A DNA stretch of 64,000 nt from Pseudomonadota bacterium (lineage in GTDB: Bacteria > Pseudomonadota > Gammaproteobacteria > Steroidobacterales > Steroidobacteraceae), in NCBI GenBank assembly GCA_021847105.1, contig JAJZUT010000002.1, positions 62,001-126,000 on the forward strand. The letters run 5' to 3'. The notes under the pieces were generated by a model. The model saw nothing but the letters and a program-made list of their open reading frames with translations. It was not told the DNA's origin and made no database searches. The stretch's first letter is position 1. Each line of letters opens with the position of its first letter. Below are positions 20,051 through 27,317 of the stretch, piece after piece. Position numbers and translations under genes: made by a program.

Positions 20051-20392
20051 ATGAGCAATGCGTTAAGCGGAAAGACCTGCAAGCCCTGCGAGGGCGGCGT
20101 CCCGGCCCTCTCCGTCGAGCAGGCGCGCGCGCTGGCGCAGCAGCTCAACGCAGGATGGAGTTTGTCGTCGGAGGGTCCCTATCTGCGGCGCGAGTTCCGC
20201 TTCAAGGACTTCTACCGGACGATGAGCTTCGTCAACGCCGTGGCGCACATCGCCAACATCGAGGATCATCACCCGGATCTCGAGGTCGGCTACAACTACT
20301 GCCGCGTGCGGTACACCACGCACGCCATCCGGGGGCTCTCCGAGAACGATTTCATCTGCGCGGCGAAGATCGACCAGATCCCGCTCAGCTGA
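20051..20392 (+). CDS. phhB: 4a-hydroxytetrahydrobiopterin dehydratase (PCD/DCoH)
   Basis: A 113-residue enzyme that recycles pterin cofactor after aromatic amino acid hydroxylation. The PCD signature is present: FKDFYRTMSFVNAVAHIANI, then EDHHPDLEVGYNYCRVRYTTHAI with the catalytic histidines in DHHPD. The ATG has GGGGAGG upstream. No phenylalanine hydroxylase gene is in this window, so its partner enzyme is elsewhere or it serves another pterin role. The 3' end overlaps the convergent ubiI-like gene by 8 bases. Confidence 0.92.
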   Translation: MSNALSGKTCKPCEGGVPALSVEQARALAQQLNAGWSLSSEGPYLRREFRFKDFYRTMSFVNAVAHIANIEDHHPDLEVGYNYCRVRYTTHAIRGLSENDFICAAKIDQIPLS

Positions 20393-21635
20393 GCGCTGCC
20401 GGACGCGCCGCGGCGGGCAGCTCCCCGCTCAAGCCGAGCGCCTGGCCGATGAACAGGCGTTTCAGTGTCTCGCTGCGGTTCACCCAGGCGAGCCCATGCT
20501 GCGCCAAATGCCCGAGCGGCCCGGCTTCATGGGCGAGAAAGCGGTTGAACGCATCGATGGCGAGCGCCATGGGCGCCAACTCGCTCTTGCGCCAGCGCTC
20601 GTAACGGCGCAGCGGGAGCGCCGCGCCAGGATCCTCGCCGCCACGCTGCGCCTGCAGGATGCACTCGCTGAGCGCCGCCGCATCGAGCAGACCCTGGTTG
20701 ACCCCCTGCCCGGCGAGTGGATGCACCACATGCGCTGCGTCCCCGATGAGCGCGCAGCGCGCTGCCGTGAAGCGTTCTGCACGCAATCGACGCAACGGAA
20801 CGGCGCGTCGCTCTGAGCACAACTGCACGGCCCCGAGCACCCCGTCCGACGCGGCAAGCAACTCCGCCTCGAATTGCGCTTCGCTCTGGGCAAGCCGCTC
20901 GCGACCGAGGGCCTCCTCGACGGACCACACAATTGAACTGCTGCCGTCCGCGAGCGGCAGGAATGCCAGTGTGCCGGCGCCGAGGAAGCGCTGCCAAGCG
21001 GTCCGCTCGTGCGCACGCGCTGTACGAACGTTGGCGATGATCGCGAGCTGTTGGTAACTTGACTCATGTGCCACGAGCCCGATCGCCTCGCGCACCTTGG
21101 AGCGCGCGCCGTCGGCTCCGACGAGGAGCCGGCAGTGCAGCAGGTGCGAATCGGTGCGCACCTGCACGTCCTGCTCGCCTATCTCAAGGCCCGCGAAACC
21201 TGCCGGGAGAATGGTTCCGCCGGCCGCCTCGAATGCCTCGAGCGCGGCGCACTGCACGAGGCGATTCTCGGCAATGGCGCCGAGATTCCGTTCGCCCGCA
21301 TAGGCTGCATCGAACACCAGAGCATCGGGGCTGCGCGCCGGCTGATGGGCCGGCCAGACGCACATCCGCTCATAGGGCTGGATCCGCTCCGCGGGCAGCC
21401 GCTGCCACGCACCGGCCGTCGTGAGAATCCGCTCGCTTGCGCGCGACCAGGCGGACACGCGTACGTCGAGCGCATCCTGCGCCGCCGGCGGTGCGGGTCG
21501 GGCCGGCTCGAGCAGTCCGATGCGCAGCGGCCGGCGGCCGGCGCCGCCAGCGCGCTGCAGCAGCGCCCCGGCGCAGGCGCCCACCGGTCCCCCACCGACG
21601 ATCAACACGTCCCAATGGGAATCGCCGAGGCTCAT
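20385..21635 (-). CDS. UbiH/UbiI-family FAD-dependent hydroxylase
   Basis: A 416-residue flavoprotein monooxygenase of ubiquinone synthesis. FAD motifs are VLIVGGGPVGACAGALL (Rossmann GxGxxG-like, residues about 10-26), LLVGADGARSKVRE (DG motif), and CALIGDAAHVVHPLAGQGVN (GD motif), with the UbiH signature AGQGVNQGLLDAA. Position directly after ubiH in the pepP-ubiH order matches E. coli ubiI (visC), the C5 hydroxylase. Because coq7 is present in this genome, a UbiF role is less likely. Substrate carbon cannot be proved from sequence. Confidence 0.86.
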   Translation of the reverse strand: MSLGDSHWDVLIVGGGPVGACAGALLQRAGGAGRRPLRIGLLEPARPAPPAAQDALDVRVSAWSRASERILTTAGAWQRLPAERIQPYERMCVWPAHQPARSPDALVFDAAYAGERNLGAIAENRLVQCAALEAFEAAGGTILPAGFAGLEIGEQDVQVRTDSHLLHCRLLVGADGARSKVREAIGLVAHESSYQQLAIIANVRTARAHERTAWQRFLGAGTLAFLPLADGSSSIVWSVEEALGRERLAQSEAQFEAELLAASDGVLGAVQLCSERRAVPLRRLRAERFTAARCALIGDAAHVVHPLAGQGVNQGLLDAAALSECILQAQRGGEDPGAALPLRRYERWRKSELAPMALAIDAFNRFLAHEAGPLGHLAQHGLAWVNRSETLKRLFIGQALGLSGELPAAARPAALS

Positions 21636-22900
21636 GCGACGGGCAGCCCGCGCGCCAGACGGGGCGTCGGGCCACCGAAGCCGAGGCTTACCCGCGCAAG
21701 GGCCCGCTTCGCGGGCGGCGACAGATCAAACACCAGCAGGCCCAGGTTGCGCAGCAGGCTCGCTCCGGGCAGCTGGCTGGCAAACAGTTTGACCAGCGAG
21801 TCGGTGAAGCGCACCACGCCACCGCGGTCGGCCGCACGTGCCTTGCGGTAGGCATCGAGCAACTCCGGTGCACCCGGATCGCCGCTGTGTGCGGCAATCC
21901 GCTCGGCAAGCAGGGCCGCATCGCGCAAACCCAGGTTGAACCCTTGACCGGCAATCGGATGCAGCCCCTGCGCCGCGTTGCCCACCAGCACGGTTCGCAG
22001 CCCCACCGTCTCGATGGCCCGTGACAGCCGCAGCGGATACGAGGCGCGTCGGCCGATGCGCAGGAAGTGCCCGGCTCGCCAGCCGAAGCGCTCCTGCAGC
22101 GCGCTCAGATAGGCCGCGTCGCTCAGATCGAGCAGCTCCGCCGCTCGTGCCGGCTCGCACGCCCAGACCGCACCATAGCCGCCGCCGTGCAGCGGCAGGA
22201 CGGCGACCGGCCCGCTCGGCGTGAATCGTTCGTACGCCGTGCCATCCTGGGGTCGGTCGGTCATCACGGCGGCGGTGATCGCCACCTGCGCATAATCCTC
22301 GACCTGCGCCTCGATACCTGCCGCGGCCCGCACGATCGAATTGGCCCCGTCGGCGGCCACCAACAGCCGCGCGCTCACGGTCTCCTCGCCGCCGTGCGCA
22401 TTGAGCACCGTGAGTGCCGCGCCGTCCGCGGCGATCTGCACCGCACCCACCCTTGCCGGCATGCGCAACGTGACGCCGCTGGCGCGCCGCAGAGCGCCCC
22501 ACAGCGCCGCGCCGATGAGCCGATTCGGAATGACGTAGCCGAACGCCTCGACACCTTGCTCCGTGGCGCGCAGGCGAGCGCTGCCGAAGCGGCCCGCTTC
22601 GGACACGTGGATGGTGCGAACCGGCGCGGCCTCGCGCGCCAGATCCTCCCAGACTCCGAGTGCCTCGAAGATACGCCGGCTGGCGTTGCCGAGCGCGGTC
22701 GTGCGCTCATCGAAGCTCGGCTGCTCGCGCGAGCCGGGTTCGACACCCTCGATGAGCAGCACGCGCAGTGCGCTGCCCTCGAGCGCCAGCGCAAGACTCG
22801 CGCCGACCAGTCCGCCGCCGACGATCGCGACATCAAACTGCCGCGGCGCGCCGTCGCGTCCCTCAGGCTCGGGCACGCTGGCCCCGTCGCGCCCGTGCAT
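21632..22900 (-). CDS. ubiH: 2-octaprenyl-6-methoxyphenol hydroxylase
   Basis: FAD monooxygenase for the C1 hydroxylation of the ubiquinone ring. 422 residues with VAIVGGGLVGASLALALEG, RLLVAADGANSIVR and TVLVGNAAQGLHPIAGQGFN, plus the UbiH family stretch FNLGLRDAALLAE. The GD motif reads GNAAQ instead of GDAAH, as known in UbiH proteins. The start may be ATG 22900 or GTG 22876; both overlap the pepP 3' end (by 38 or 14 bases). The stop overlaps the following gene by four bases, so pepP-ubiH-ubiI form one translationally coupled operon. Confidence 0.9.
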   Translation of the reverse strand: MHGRDGASVPEPEGRDGAPRQFDVAIVGGGLVGASLALALEGSALRVLLIEGVEPGSREQPSFDERTTALGNASRRIFEALGVWEDLAREAAPVRTIHVSEAGRFGSARLRATEQGVEAFGYVIPNRLIGAALWGALRRASGVTLRMPARVGAVQIAADGAALTVLNAHGGEETVSARLLVAADGANSIVRAAAGIEAQVEDYAQVAITAAVMTDRPQDGTAYERFTPSGPVAVLPLHGGGYGAVWACEPARAAELLDLSDAAYLSALQERFGWRAGHFLRIGRRASYPLRLSRAIETVGLRTVLVGNAAQGLHPIAGQGFNLGLRDAALLAERIAAHSGDPGAPELLDAYRKARAADRGGVVRFTDSLVKLFASQLPGASLLRNLGLLVFDLSPPAKRALARVSLGFGGPTPRLARGLPVA

Positions 22901-24248
22901 GCGCCGCCGGCGGTGGAGCAGCACTCGGCTGCGGCTCAGCCATCAGCGCCTCGATCAGATCCGGATCCTTCGGTACTCCGTCGGTCAGCACTTCATGCCC
23001 ACTCTTGGTGACGGCAACATCATCTTCGATGCGCACCCCGATGCCTTGCAGGCGCTTCGGTACGCCGCGCGCGCCACGGGGTATATAGATGCCCGGCTCG
23101 ATCGTGAGCACCATGCCGGGTTCGAGAACGCGCCAGGCATCACCGACCTTGTAGTCCCCGACATCGTGCACGTCCATCCCCAGCCAATGGCCGGTGCGGT
23201 GCATAAAGAAGCGCCGATAGGCGCCATCGCGCTCGAGTTTGGCCGGCTTGCCTTTGAGCAGTCCGAGGCGCACCAGCCCCTGGGTGATGATGCGCACCGC
23301 CGCCTCATGGGGCTCGTTCCAATGTGCGCCCGGGCGTACCCGGGCGATCGCTGCGAGATTCGCCTCGTGCACCACCTCGTAGACGGCCCGCTGTTCGGGG
23401 CTGAAGCGCCCATTGACCGGGAACGTGCGGGTGATATCCGAGGCATAACACTGGTATTCGCACCCGGCGTCGATCAGCACCACCTCGCCGTCGCGCAATG
23501 GCTGATCATTTTCGTTGTAGTGCAGGATGCAGCTGTTCGCCCCCGAGCCGACGATGGGGTGATAGGAGGTGTCGGCACCGTGGCGGCCGAACTCATGCAC
23601 GATCTCGGCCATGAGTTCGTATTCCATCCGACCAGGACGGCAATGGCGCATTGCTCGCACATGCGCGAGCGCGCCAATGCGCGCCGCCTCGCGCATCAGT
23701 TCGAGTTCGGTGCGGGATTTGAACAGGCGCAGCTCGTGCAGAACCTGATCGAGGGCCACGAACTCCTGCGGTGGATGCCGGCCGTTGCGCGCCTGGGTGC
23801 GCAGGCCGTTTACCCAGCCGACCACGCGCTGGTCGAACTCGGGATAGATCCCCATCGCGTAGAACACCTTCGCGCGGTTCTCCATCAGCCCCGGCAGGAT
23901 CTCGTCGATGTCCGTGATGGGAAAGGCATCATCGGCGCCATACTGGCGGCGCGCGCCCACGGGCCCGGCCCGCCGCCCATCCCAGGTCTCACGCGCCGGG
24001 TCTCGATCGCGGACGAACAGGATGTATTCGGCCTGCTCGCGGCCCGGGATCAGCACGGCGACCGATTCGGGCTCACCGAAACCGGTGAGATAGTGAAAGT
24101 CACTGTCCTGCCGGTAAGCGTACGTTACGTCACTGTTGCGCGTACGCACCGGAGCGGCCGGCACGATGGCAATGGCGTCACGCCCCATCAGGCGCATCAG
24201 CGCGCTGCGACGGCGGGCGAATTCTTCAGTGGGACTTACGGGCTTCAA
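22863..24248 (-). CDS. pepP: Xaa-Pro aminopeptidase
   Basis: Removes N-terminal residues preceding proline, using two metals. 461 residues; N-terminal domain begins PTEEFARRRSALMRLM with YRQDSDFHYLTGFGEPE, and the C-terminal pita-bread domain contains the metal aspartates in VLIDAGCEYQCYASDITRTF, the histidine in MHRTGHWLGMDVHD, and the glutamates in LTIEPGIYIP and GIGVRIEDDV. The start is taken as TTG at 24248, which overlaps the ygfB stop (TTGA) with GGAG upstream; extension beyond it would be antisense-like and not conserved. The gene order ygfB-pepP-ubiH-ubiI equals that of E. coli. Confidence 0.92.
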   Translation of the reverse strand: MKPVSPTEEFARRRSALMRLMGRDAIAIVPAAPVRTRNSDVTYAYRQDSDFHYLTGFGEPESVAVLIPGREQAEYILFVRDRDPARETWDGRRAGPVGARRQYGADDAFPITDIDEILPGLMENRAKVFYAMGIYPEFDQRVVGWVNGLRTQARNGRHPPQEFVALDQVLHELRLFKSRTELELMREAARIGALAHVRAMRHCRPGRMEYELMAEIVHEFGRHGADTSYHPIVGSGANSCILHYNENDQPLRDGEVVLIDAGCEYQCYASDITRTFPVNGRFSPEQRAVYEVVHEANLAAIARVRPGAHWNEPHEAAVRIITQGLVRLGLLKGKPAKLERDGAYRRFFMHRTGHWLGMDVHDVGDYKVGDAWRVLEPGMVLTIEPGIYIPRGARGVPKRLQGIGVRIEDDVAVTKSGHEVLTDGVPKDPDLIEALMAEPQPSAAPPPAAHARARRGQRARA

Positions 24249-24805
24249 TGAAAGGGTGCTCCAGGCGGGTTGGGTGGGGGTTCGCGCAGCGGCGCGAGCT
24301 CCTCGAATACCACTTGCACGCTGACGCGGATGAACTCGACGAGTTCGGCGTAGGCCTCCTCGTTCGACTCCTCGCTCTGCGTCGTGTCGACTGCGGCGCT
24401 TCCGATTTCCCTGATGTCGCTGACGATCTCGCTGACCTCGCCGGGCATGTTGGCCGCGTCGCGCAGCACACCGAGCCCAAGACCATAGAGAAAGCCCTGA
24501 CACCACAGCGCCAGCGCCGCGGCGCGTTCGATGATCGGACAGTCATCATTGGGCAGCAGCAGATCGAATTCCATCTCCGGCCCGCCGAGCGCCCCGGCGG
24601 TATGCCGATACAGCGCCCGCAGCACCTGGGCGCTGGCCGCCTCGGCTTGCCCCTCGGGCAGGATATCGAGCAGCCAGTCGGCGAAACCGTACGCGGGCGC
24701 CGAGCACAGCGAGCCGGTCAGCGTGCCGTGCGCTTCGGCCGCCTCGGCGAGGGAGTGCTCGCCGGCAAGAACGTTCTGGATCTCGGCATAGTCGGCTTGG
24801 ATCAT
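24245..24805 (-). CDS. ygfB: YgfB / UPF0149 family protein
   Basis: A 186-residue all-helical protein of the UPF0149 (YecA/YgfB) family. Signatures are AEAHGTLTGSLCSAP near the N-terminus, WCQGFLYGLGLG in the middle and NEEAYAELVEFIRVSVQVVF near the end. Family members have been linked to regulation of beta-lactamase and antibiotic tolerance genes in Pseudomonas, but no role can be read here. It is first in the operon with pepP, ubiH and the ubiI-like gene, and divergent from the zapB-like gene. Confidence 0.9.
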   Translation of the reverse strand: MIQADYAEIQNVLAGEHSLAEAAEAHGTLTGSLCSAPAYGFADWLLDILPEGQAEAASAQVLRALYRHTAGALGGPEMEFDLLLPNDDCPIIERAAALALWCQGFLYGLGLGVLRDAANMPGEVSEIVSDIREIGSAAVDTTQSEESNEEAYAELVEFIRVSVQVVFEELAPLREPPPNPPGAPFH

Positions 24806-24879
24806 CGTACGGCATTATGCCGCATGTCGGCGCCGACGGATCCCCGAGCACAGCTGGCGGGCGCTCGGCGGCGCTCGCA

Positions 24880-24909
24880 TTGACCGCATGGAGAGCCCGG
24901 CACTATAGT
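24880..24909 (+). promoter_or_regulatory. Promoter for zapB-like/zapA, very close to the ATG
   Basis: TTGACC (24880-24885) and TATAGT (24904-24909) are separated by 18 bases, a good sigma-70 promoter. Only nine bases lie between the -10 box and the ATG at 24919, so the mRNA would start within about 3 bases of the start codon. Confidence 0.7.
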
Positions 24910-24918
24910 CGCGCCAGC

Positions 24919-25149
24919 ATGAGCGGCAGCGCATCTACACCTCTGGATACGGAACTCGACCGCCTGACCCGGCGGGTCGATGAATTGCTCGCAGCCTTGG
25001 AGCAACTGCGTGATGAGAATCGCGCGCTAAAGCAGCGGCACGAATCGCTCGCTGGCGAGCGCGCGACGCTGCTGCAGAAGAATGAACAGGTGCGCGCGCG
25101 AGTCGAGGCCATGATCGGTCGGCTGAAAACTCTGGAGCACGGCGCGTGA
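24919..25149 (+). CDS. Small coiled-coil protein (ZapB-like / TIGR02449 family)
   Basis: A 76-residue, almost fully coiled-coil protein (LDRLTRRVDELLAALEQLRD, then ENRALKQRHESL). Position directly before zapA and the TIGR02449-like pattern suggest a cell-division or Z-ring accessory role similar to ZapB. The ATG at 24919 is chosen over an in-frame ATG at 24817 because the promoter lies between them. No Shine-Dalgarno is visible. The TGA stop overlaps the GTG start of zapA (GTGA), so the two are coupled. Confidence 0.8.
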   Translation: MSGSASTPLDTELDRLTRRVDELLAALEQLRDENRALKQRHESLAGERATLLQKNEQVRARVEAMIGRLKTLEHGA

Positions 25150-25460
25150 GCGAGGACCCAGCACGCGTCAGCGTGCGCATACTTGATCGGGACTACATGG
25201 TCGCCTGCCCGCACGAGGAGCGCCCGGCGCTGCTCGACGCCGCGGAGTACCTGAATGCCCGCATGCGCGAGGTGCGCGACAGCGGCAAGGTCGTCGGACT
25301 CGACCGCATAGCCGTCATGGTCGCGCTCAATATGGCCAACGAGCTGCTGCAGCAGCGCGAGCGTGGCACCCGCGGAGCGCTCGAGACCGGTGACAAGGTG
25401 CGCGCCCTGCGCGAGCGCGTGGAAACGGCGCTCGGACACAGCCAGTCGCTCGATCTGTGA
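25146..25460 (+). CDS. zapA: Cell division protein ZapA
   Basis: A 104-residue FtsZ-ring bundling protein. The N-terminal part matches ZapA (VSVRILDRDYMVACPHEERP, LLDAAEYLNARMREVRDSGK, and DRIAVMVALNMANELL), followed by a C-terminal coiled coil. The GTG start overlaps the previous stop. The 6S RNA gene begins about 60 bases after the stop, as in E. coli and many gammaproteobacteria. Confidence 0.92.
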   Translation: MSEDPARVSVRILDRDYMVACPHEERPALLDAAEYLNARMREVRDSGKVVGLDRIAVMVALNMANELLQQRERGTRGALETGDKVRALRERVETALGHSQSLDL

Positions 25461-25516
25461 TGCCACACGAGGGGCGGGCGTGCGACCTGCGCCCGAGCGG
25501 GCTTTGGTGTACAGTG

Positions 25517-25717
25517 CTCAGAGCGTCGCCTGCGGTGTTCGACACGCGGGCCGGGTTACCTCGGACCCTAATTGAAACACCCATGGGACTTCAGGGCTTG
25601 CCGGCAGAATTGTGCAAGTCCGCCCTGAGCGGAAAGCCTTACCTGCCGCAGCCCGTCCCACTTGTTGCTCTGGTTCGAGAGCAACGGTTCGCACCGGCAC
25701 AGGCGGGTGACGCTCCC
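25517..25717 (+). ncRNA. ssrS: 6S RNA
   Basis: A region of about 200 bases between zapA and fau, the conserved location of 6S RNA. The ends form a closing stem: GAGCGTC plus GCCTG (25521-25532) pairs with CAGGC and GACGCTC (25700-25715). The interior is a long imperfect hairpin, with GGGCTTGCCGG/CCGGCAGAA-like and GAGCAACGG segments near the 3' side, fitting the open-bubble fold that mimics a promoter and traps sigma-70 RNA polymerase. A TACAGT -10-like box sits at 25510-25515. Ends are approximate. Confidence 0.8.
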
Positions 25718-26327
25718 TGATTCCACACAGCAGCAGGCCCGCGCGCAATTGCGGGCCGCGCTCCGGCAGGCCCGCCGGAGCGTTCCAGCTGCCGAGCGAG
25801 CGCGCCGCGCGCGGCGCGTCGCTCTGCTCGCCGATCAAATGGGTTTGCTGCAACCGCGCTGGCGCATCGGTCTTTACCTCGCCCTGCCCGAGGAGCTCGA
25901 CACCGGCGCACTGATCGAGGTCGCCCGCCGCCGAGGCTGCGGAATCTACCTACCACGCATCGACTCGCAACCGATGGCACGCACGATGCAGTTCGTGCGC
26001 TACAGCACACGTCTGCCGCTCAATCGCTTCGGCATACCTGAACCGATTGGACCGGTGCTACCGAGCATCCACGCGCTCGACGTCATCTTCGTTCCGCTGG
26101 TCGGATTCGACCGCCGCGGTACTCGTCTCGGCATGGGCGGTGGTTATTACGATCGCGCGCTCGCATGCACGCGCGCACGAGCCATGGGGCGACCACTGCT
26201 CGTTGGACTCGGCTACGCATTGCAGCAGCTCGAGCGCATCGAGCGCGCTGCGCACGACGTGCCGCTTGATATGGTGATCACCGAGCGCAGCGTGATCCGT
26301 TGTGCAGGAACTCGCACAGCACCCTAG
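25707..26327 (+). CDS. fau: 5-formyltetrahydrofolate cyclo-ligase
   Basis: Converts 5-formyl-THF to methenyl-THF with ATP; about 206 residues. Family signatures are LYLALPEELDTGALIEVARR, IYLPRI, LDVIFVPLVGFDRRGTRLG and GMGGGYYDRAL. The start is uncertain: the GTG at 25707 lies within the 3' arm of 6S RNA, and a TTG at 25749 is an alternative. The gene follows ssrS as in E. coli (ygfA/fau), where the two are co-transcribed and 6S is processed from the long transcript. Confidence 0.88.
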   Translation: MTLPDSTQQQARAQLRAALRQARRSVPAAERARRARRVALLADQMGLLQPRWRIGLYLALPEELDTGALIEVARRRGCGIYLPRIDSQPMARTMQFVRYSTRLPLNRFGIPEPIGPVLPSIHALDVIFVPLVGFDRRGTRLGMGGGYYDRALACTRARAMGRPLLVGLGYALQQLERIERAAHDVPLDMVITERSVIRCAGTRTAP

Positions 26328-26334
26328 TAACGAA

Positions 26335-26373
26335 CACACGCCGCGCCGATCGAGTGGCGCGGCGTCGCGTGTG
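26335..26373 (+). terminator. Hairpin after fau
   Basis: CACACG-CCGCGCC (26335-26347) can pair with GGCGCGG (26356-26362) and, past a 5-base bulge, CGTGTG (26368-26373). It lies just after the fau stop and before the promoter of the micro-ORF. No T-tract follows. Confidence 0.45.
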
Positions 26374-26402
26374 CGCCGTTAGCACATCCACTCATGACTT
26401 GC

Positions 26403-26430
26403 TTGTATTTTTGTTTCGCATGTATATACT
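26403..26430 (+). promoter_or_regulatory. Promoter for the Lys/Ala micro-ORF
   Basis: TTGTAT (26403-26408) and TATACT (26425-26430) are separated by 16 bases in a locally AT-rich stretch that stands out from the GC-rich surroundings. Transcription would start near 26437, about 30 bases before the ATG, which has GGAG at 26456-26459. Confidence 0.65.
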
Positions 26431-26466
26431 CGGCCCTCGGACTAACCCGTCAACTGGAGAGCCAAC

Positions 26467-26520
26467 ATGGCGAAGGCAAAGAAGAAGGCCGCGAAGAAAA
26501 AAGCTGCGAAGAAGAAGTAA
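26467..26520 (+). CDS. 17-residue Lys/Ala micro-protein
   Basis: The open frame encodes MAKAKKKAAKKKAAKKK and stops with TAA. Ten of 17 residues are lysine and six alanine, in a KKKAA repeat of period five. It has its own good promoter, a GGAG ribosome site seven bases before the ATG, and two hairpins after the stop, so it is a separate transcription unit. The composition resembles the tails of histone H1-like and AlgP-like bacterial proteins, which bind nucleic acid; a nucleic-acid-binding role here is inference. It could instead be the coding part of a small regulatory RNA. Confidence 0.6.
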   Translation: MAKAKKKAAKKKAAKKK

Positions 26521-26529
26521 GGCCTTTCG

Positions 26530-26557
26530 CTCGGCGGCCGCTTCGGCGGCCGCCGAG
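26530..26557 (+). terminator. 12-bp UUCG-capped hairpin after the micro-ORF
   Basis: The arms CTCGGCGGCCGC and GCGGCCGCCGAG are exact complements with a TTCG tetraloop, starting ten bases after the micro-ORF stop. No T-run follows directly. Confidence 0.6.
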
Positions 26558-26579
26558 TGAAACAAAGTTCGATGCCCTC

Positions 26580-26599
26580 GTGCCCGCGTCAGCGGGCAC
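26580..26599 (+). terminator. Second hairpin before rpiA
   Basis: GTGCCCGC and GCGGGCAC pair around a GTCA loop and are followed by ATTCGTTTCT, a weak T-rich tail. With the preceding hairpin it separates the micro-ORF unit from rpiA. Confidence 0.5.
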
Positions 26600-26626
26600 A
26601 TTCGTTTCTAGCCCCGGGAAAAAGCC

Positions 26627-27313
26627 GTGATAGACACCCGCAGCGCAAATTCGAACGACACCGACAGCCACGCGAAGAAGCGCCGCAGCGCCGAGGCAGC
26701 ACTGCGCTTCGTGGCAGCGGACAGCGTGCTCGGCGTGGGTACCGGCTCCACCGTCGGCTGCTTCATTGAAGCACTCGCGGCGCGGCCCGGCCTGATCCGC
26801 GCAGCAGTATCGAGCTCCGAGGCAACCAGCCGCCAGCTGCGTGCTGCCGGCATCGAGATCCTCGACCTCAATGACGTCACCGCACTGCCGGTGTACATCG
26901 ATGGTGCCGATGAGGCGACCCGCACCCGGCAGCTGATCAAGGGCGGCGGTGGCGCGCTGACGCGCGAGAAGATCGTGGCGGCGGCGGCGGATCGCTTCAT
27001 CTGCATCATCGATGACGGCAAGCTCGTCGAGACACTGGGCGCCTTTCCACTGCCCATCGAGGTCATCCCCATGGCACGCGCGCTAGTGGCCCGCATGATC
27101 GAGACGCGGGGCGCACGAGCGGTATGGCGTCGGGGGTTCGTGACGGACAACGGCAATCACATCCTGGACGTGCATGGTCTGTCGATCCGCGACCCGCTAG
27201 CGCTCGAGCGCGAGCTCGGTGAGATCACCGGGGTGGTAACCGTGGGGTTGTTCGCCGCGCGTCCGGCAGATGTGCTGCTGGTCGGTACCGCAACAGGCAC
27301 CGAGGCGATCTAG
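26627..27313 (+). CDS. rpiA: Ribose-5-phosphate isomerase A
   Basis: Interconverts ribulose-5-P and ribose-5-P in the pentose phosphate pathway. 228 residues with the family motifs [15 protein letters not shown] (phosphate loop), [36 protein letters not shown] and the C-terminal [15 protein letters not shown]. Start is GTG at 26627 with GGGAAAAAG upstream. The first 15 residues are a polar extension beyond the usual N-terminus. The rpe gene, the next pathway enzyme, is 3 kb away on the same strand. Confidence 0.94.
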   Translation: MIDTRSANSNDTDSHAKKRRSAEAALRFVAADSVLGVGTGSTVGCFIEALAARPGLIRAAVSSSEATSRQLRAAGIEILDLNDVTALPVYIDGADEATRTRQLIKGGGGALTREKIVAAAADRFICIIDDGKLVETLGAFPLPIEVIPMARALVARMIETRGARAVWRRGFVTDNGNHILDVHGLSIRDPLALERELGEITGVVTVGLFAARPADVLLVGTATGTEAI

Positions 27314-27317
27314 GCGC

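Noticed and set aside
22341..24251. Antisense open frames of several hundred codons across ubiH and pepP
   Set aside because: Composition is Arg/Ala/Pro-rich shadow coding; the minus-strand genes have full catalytic motifs.
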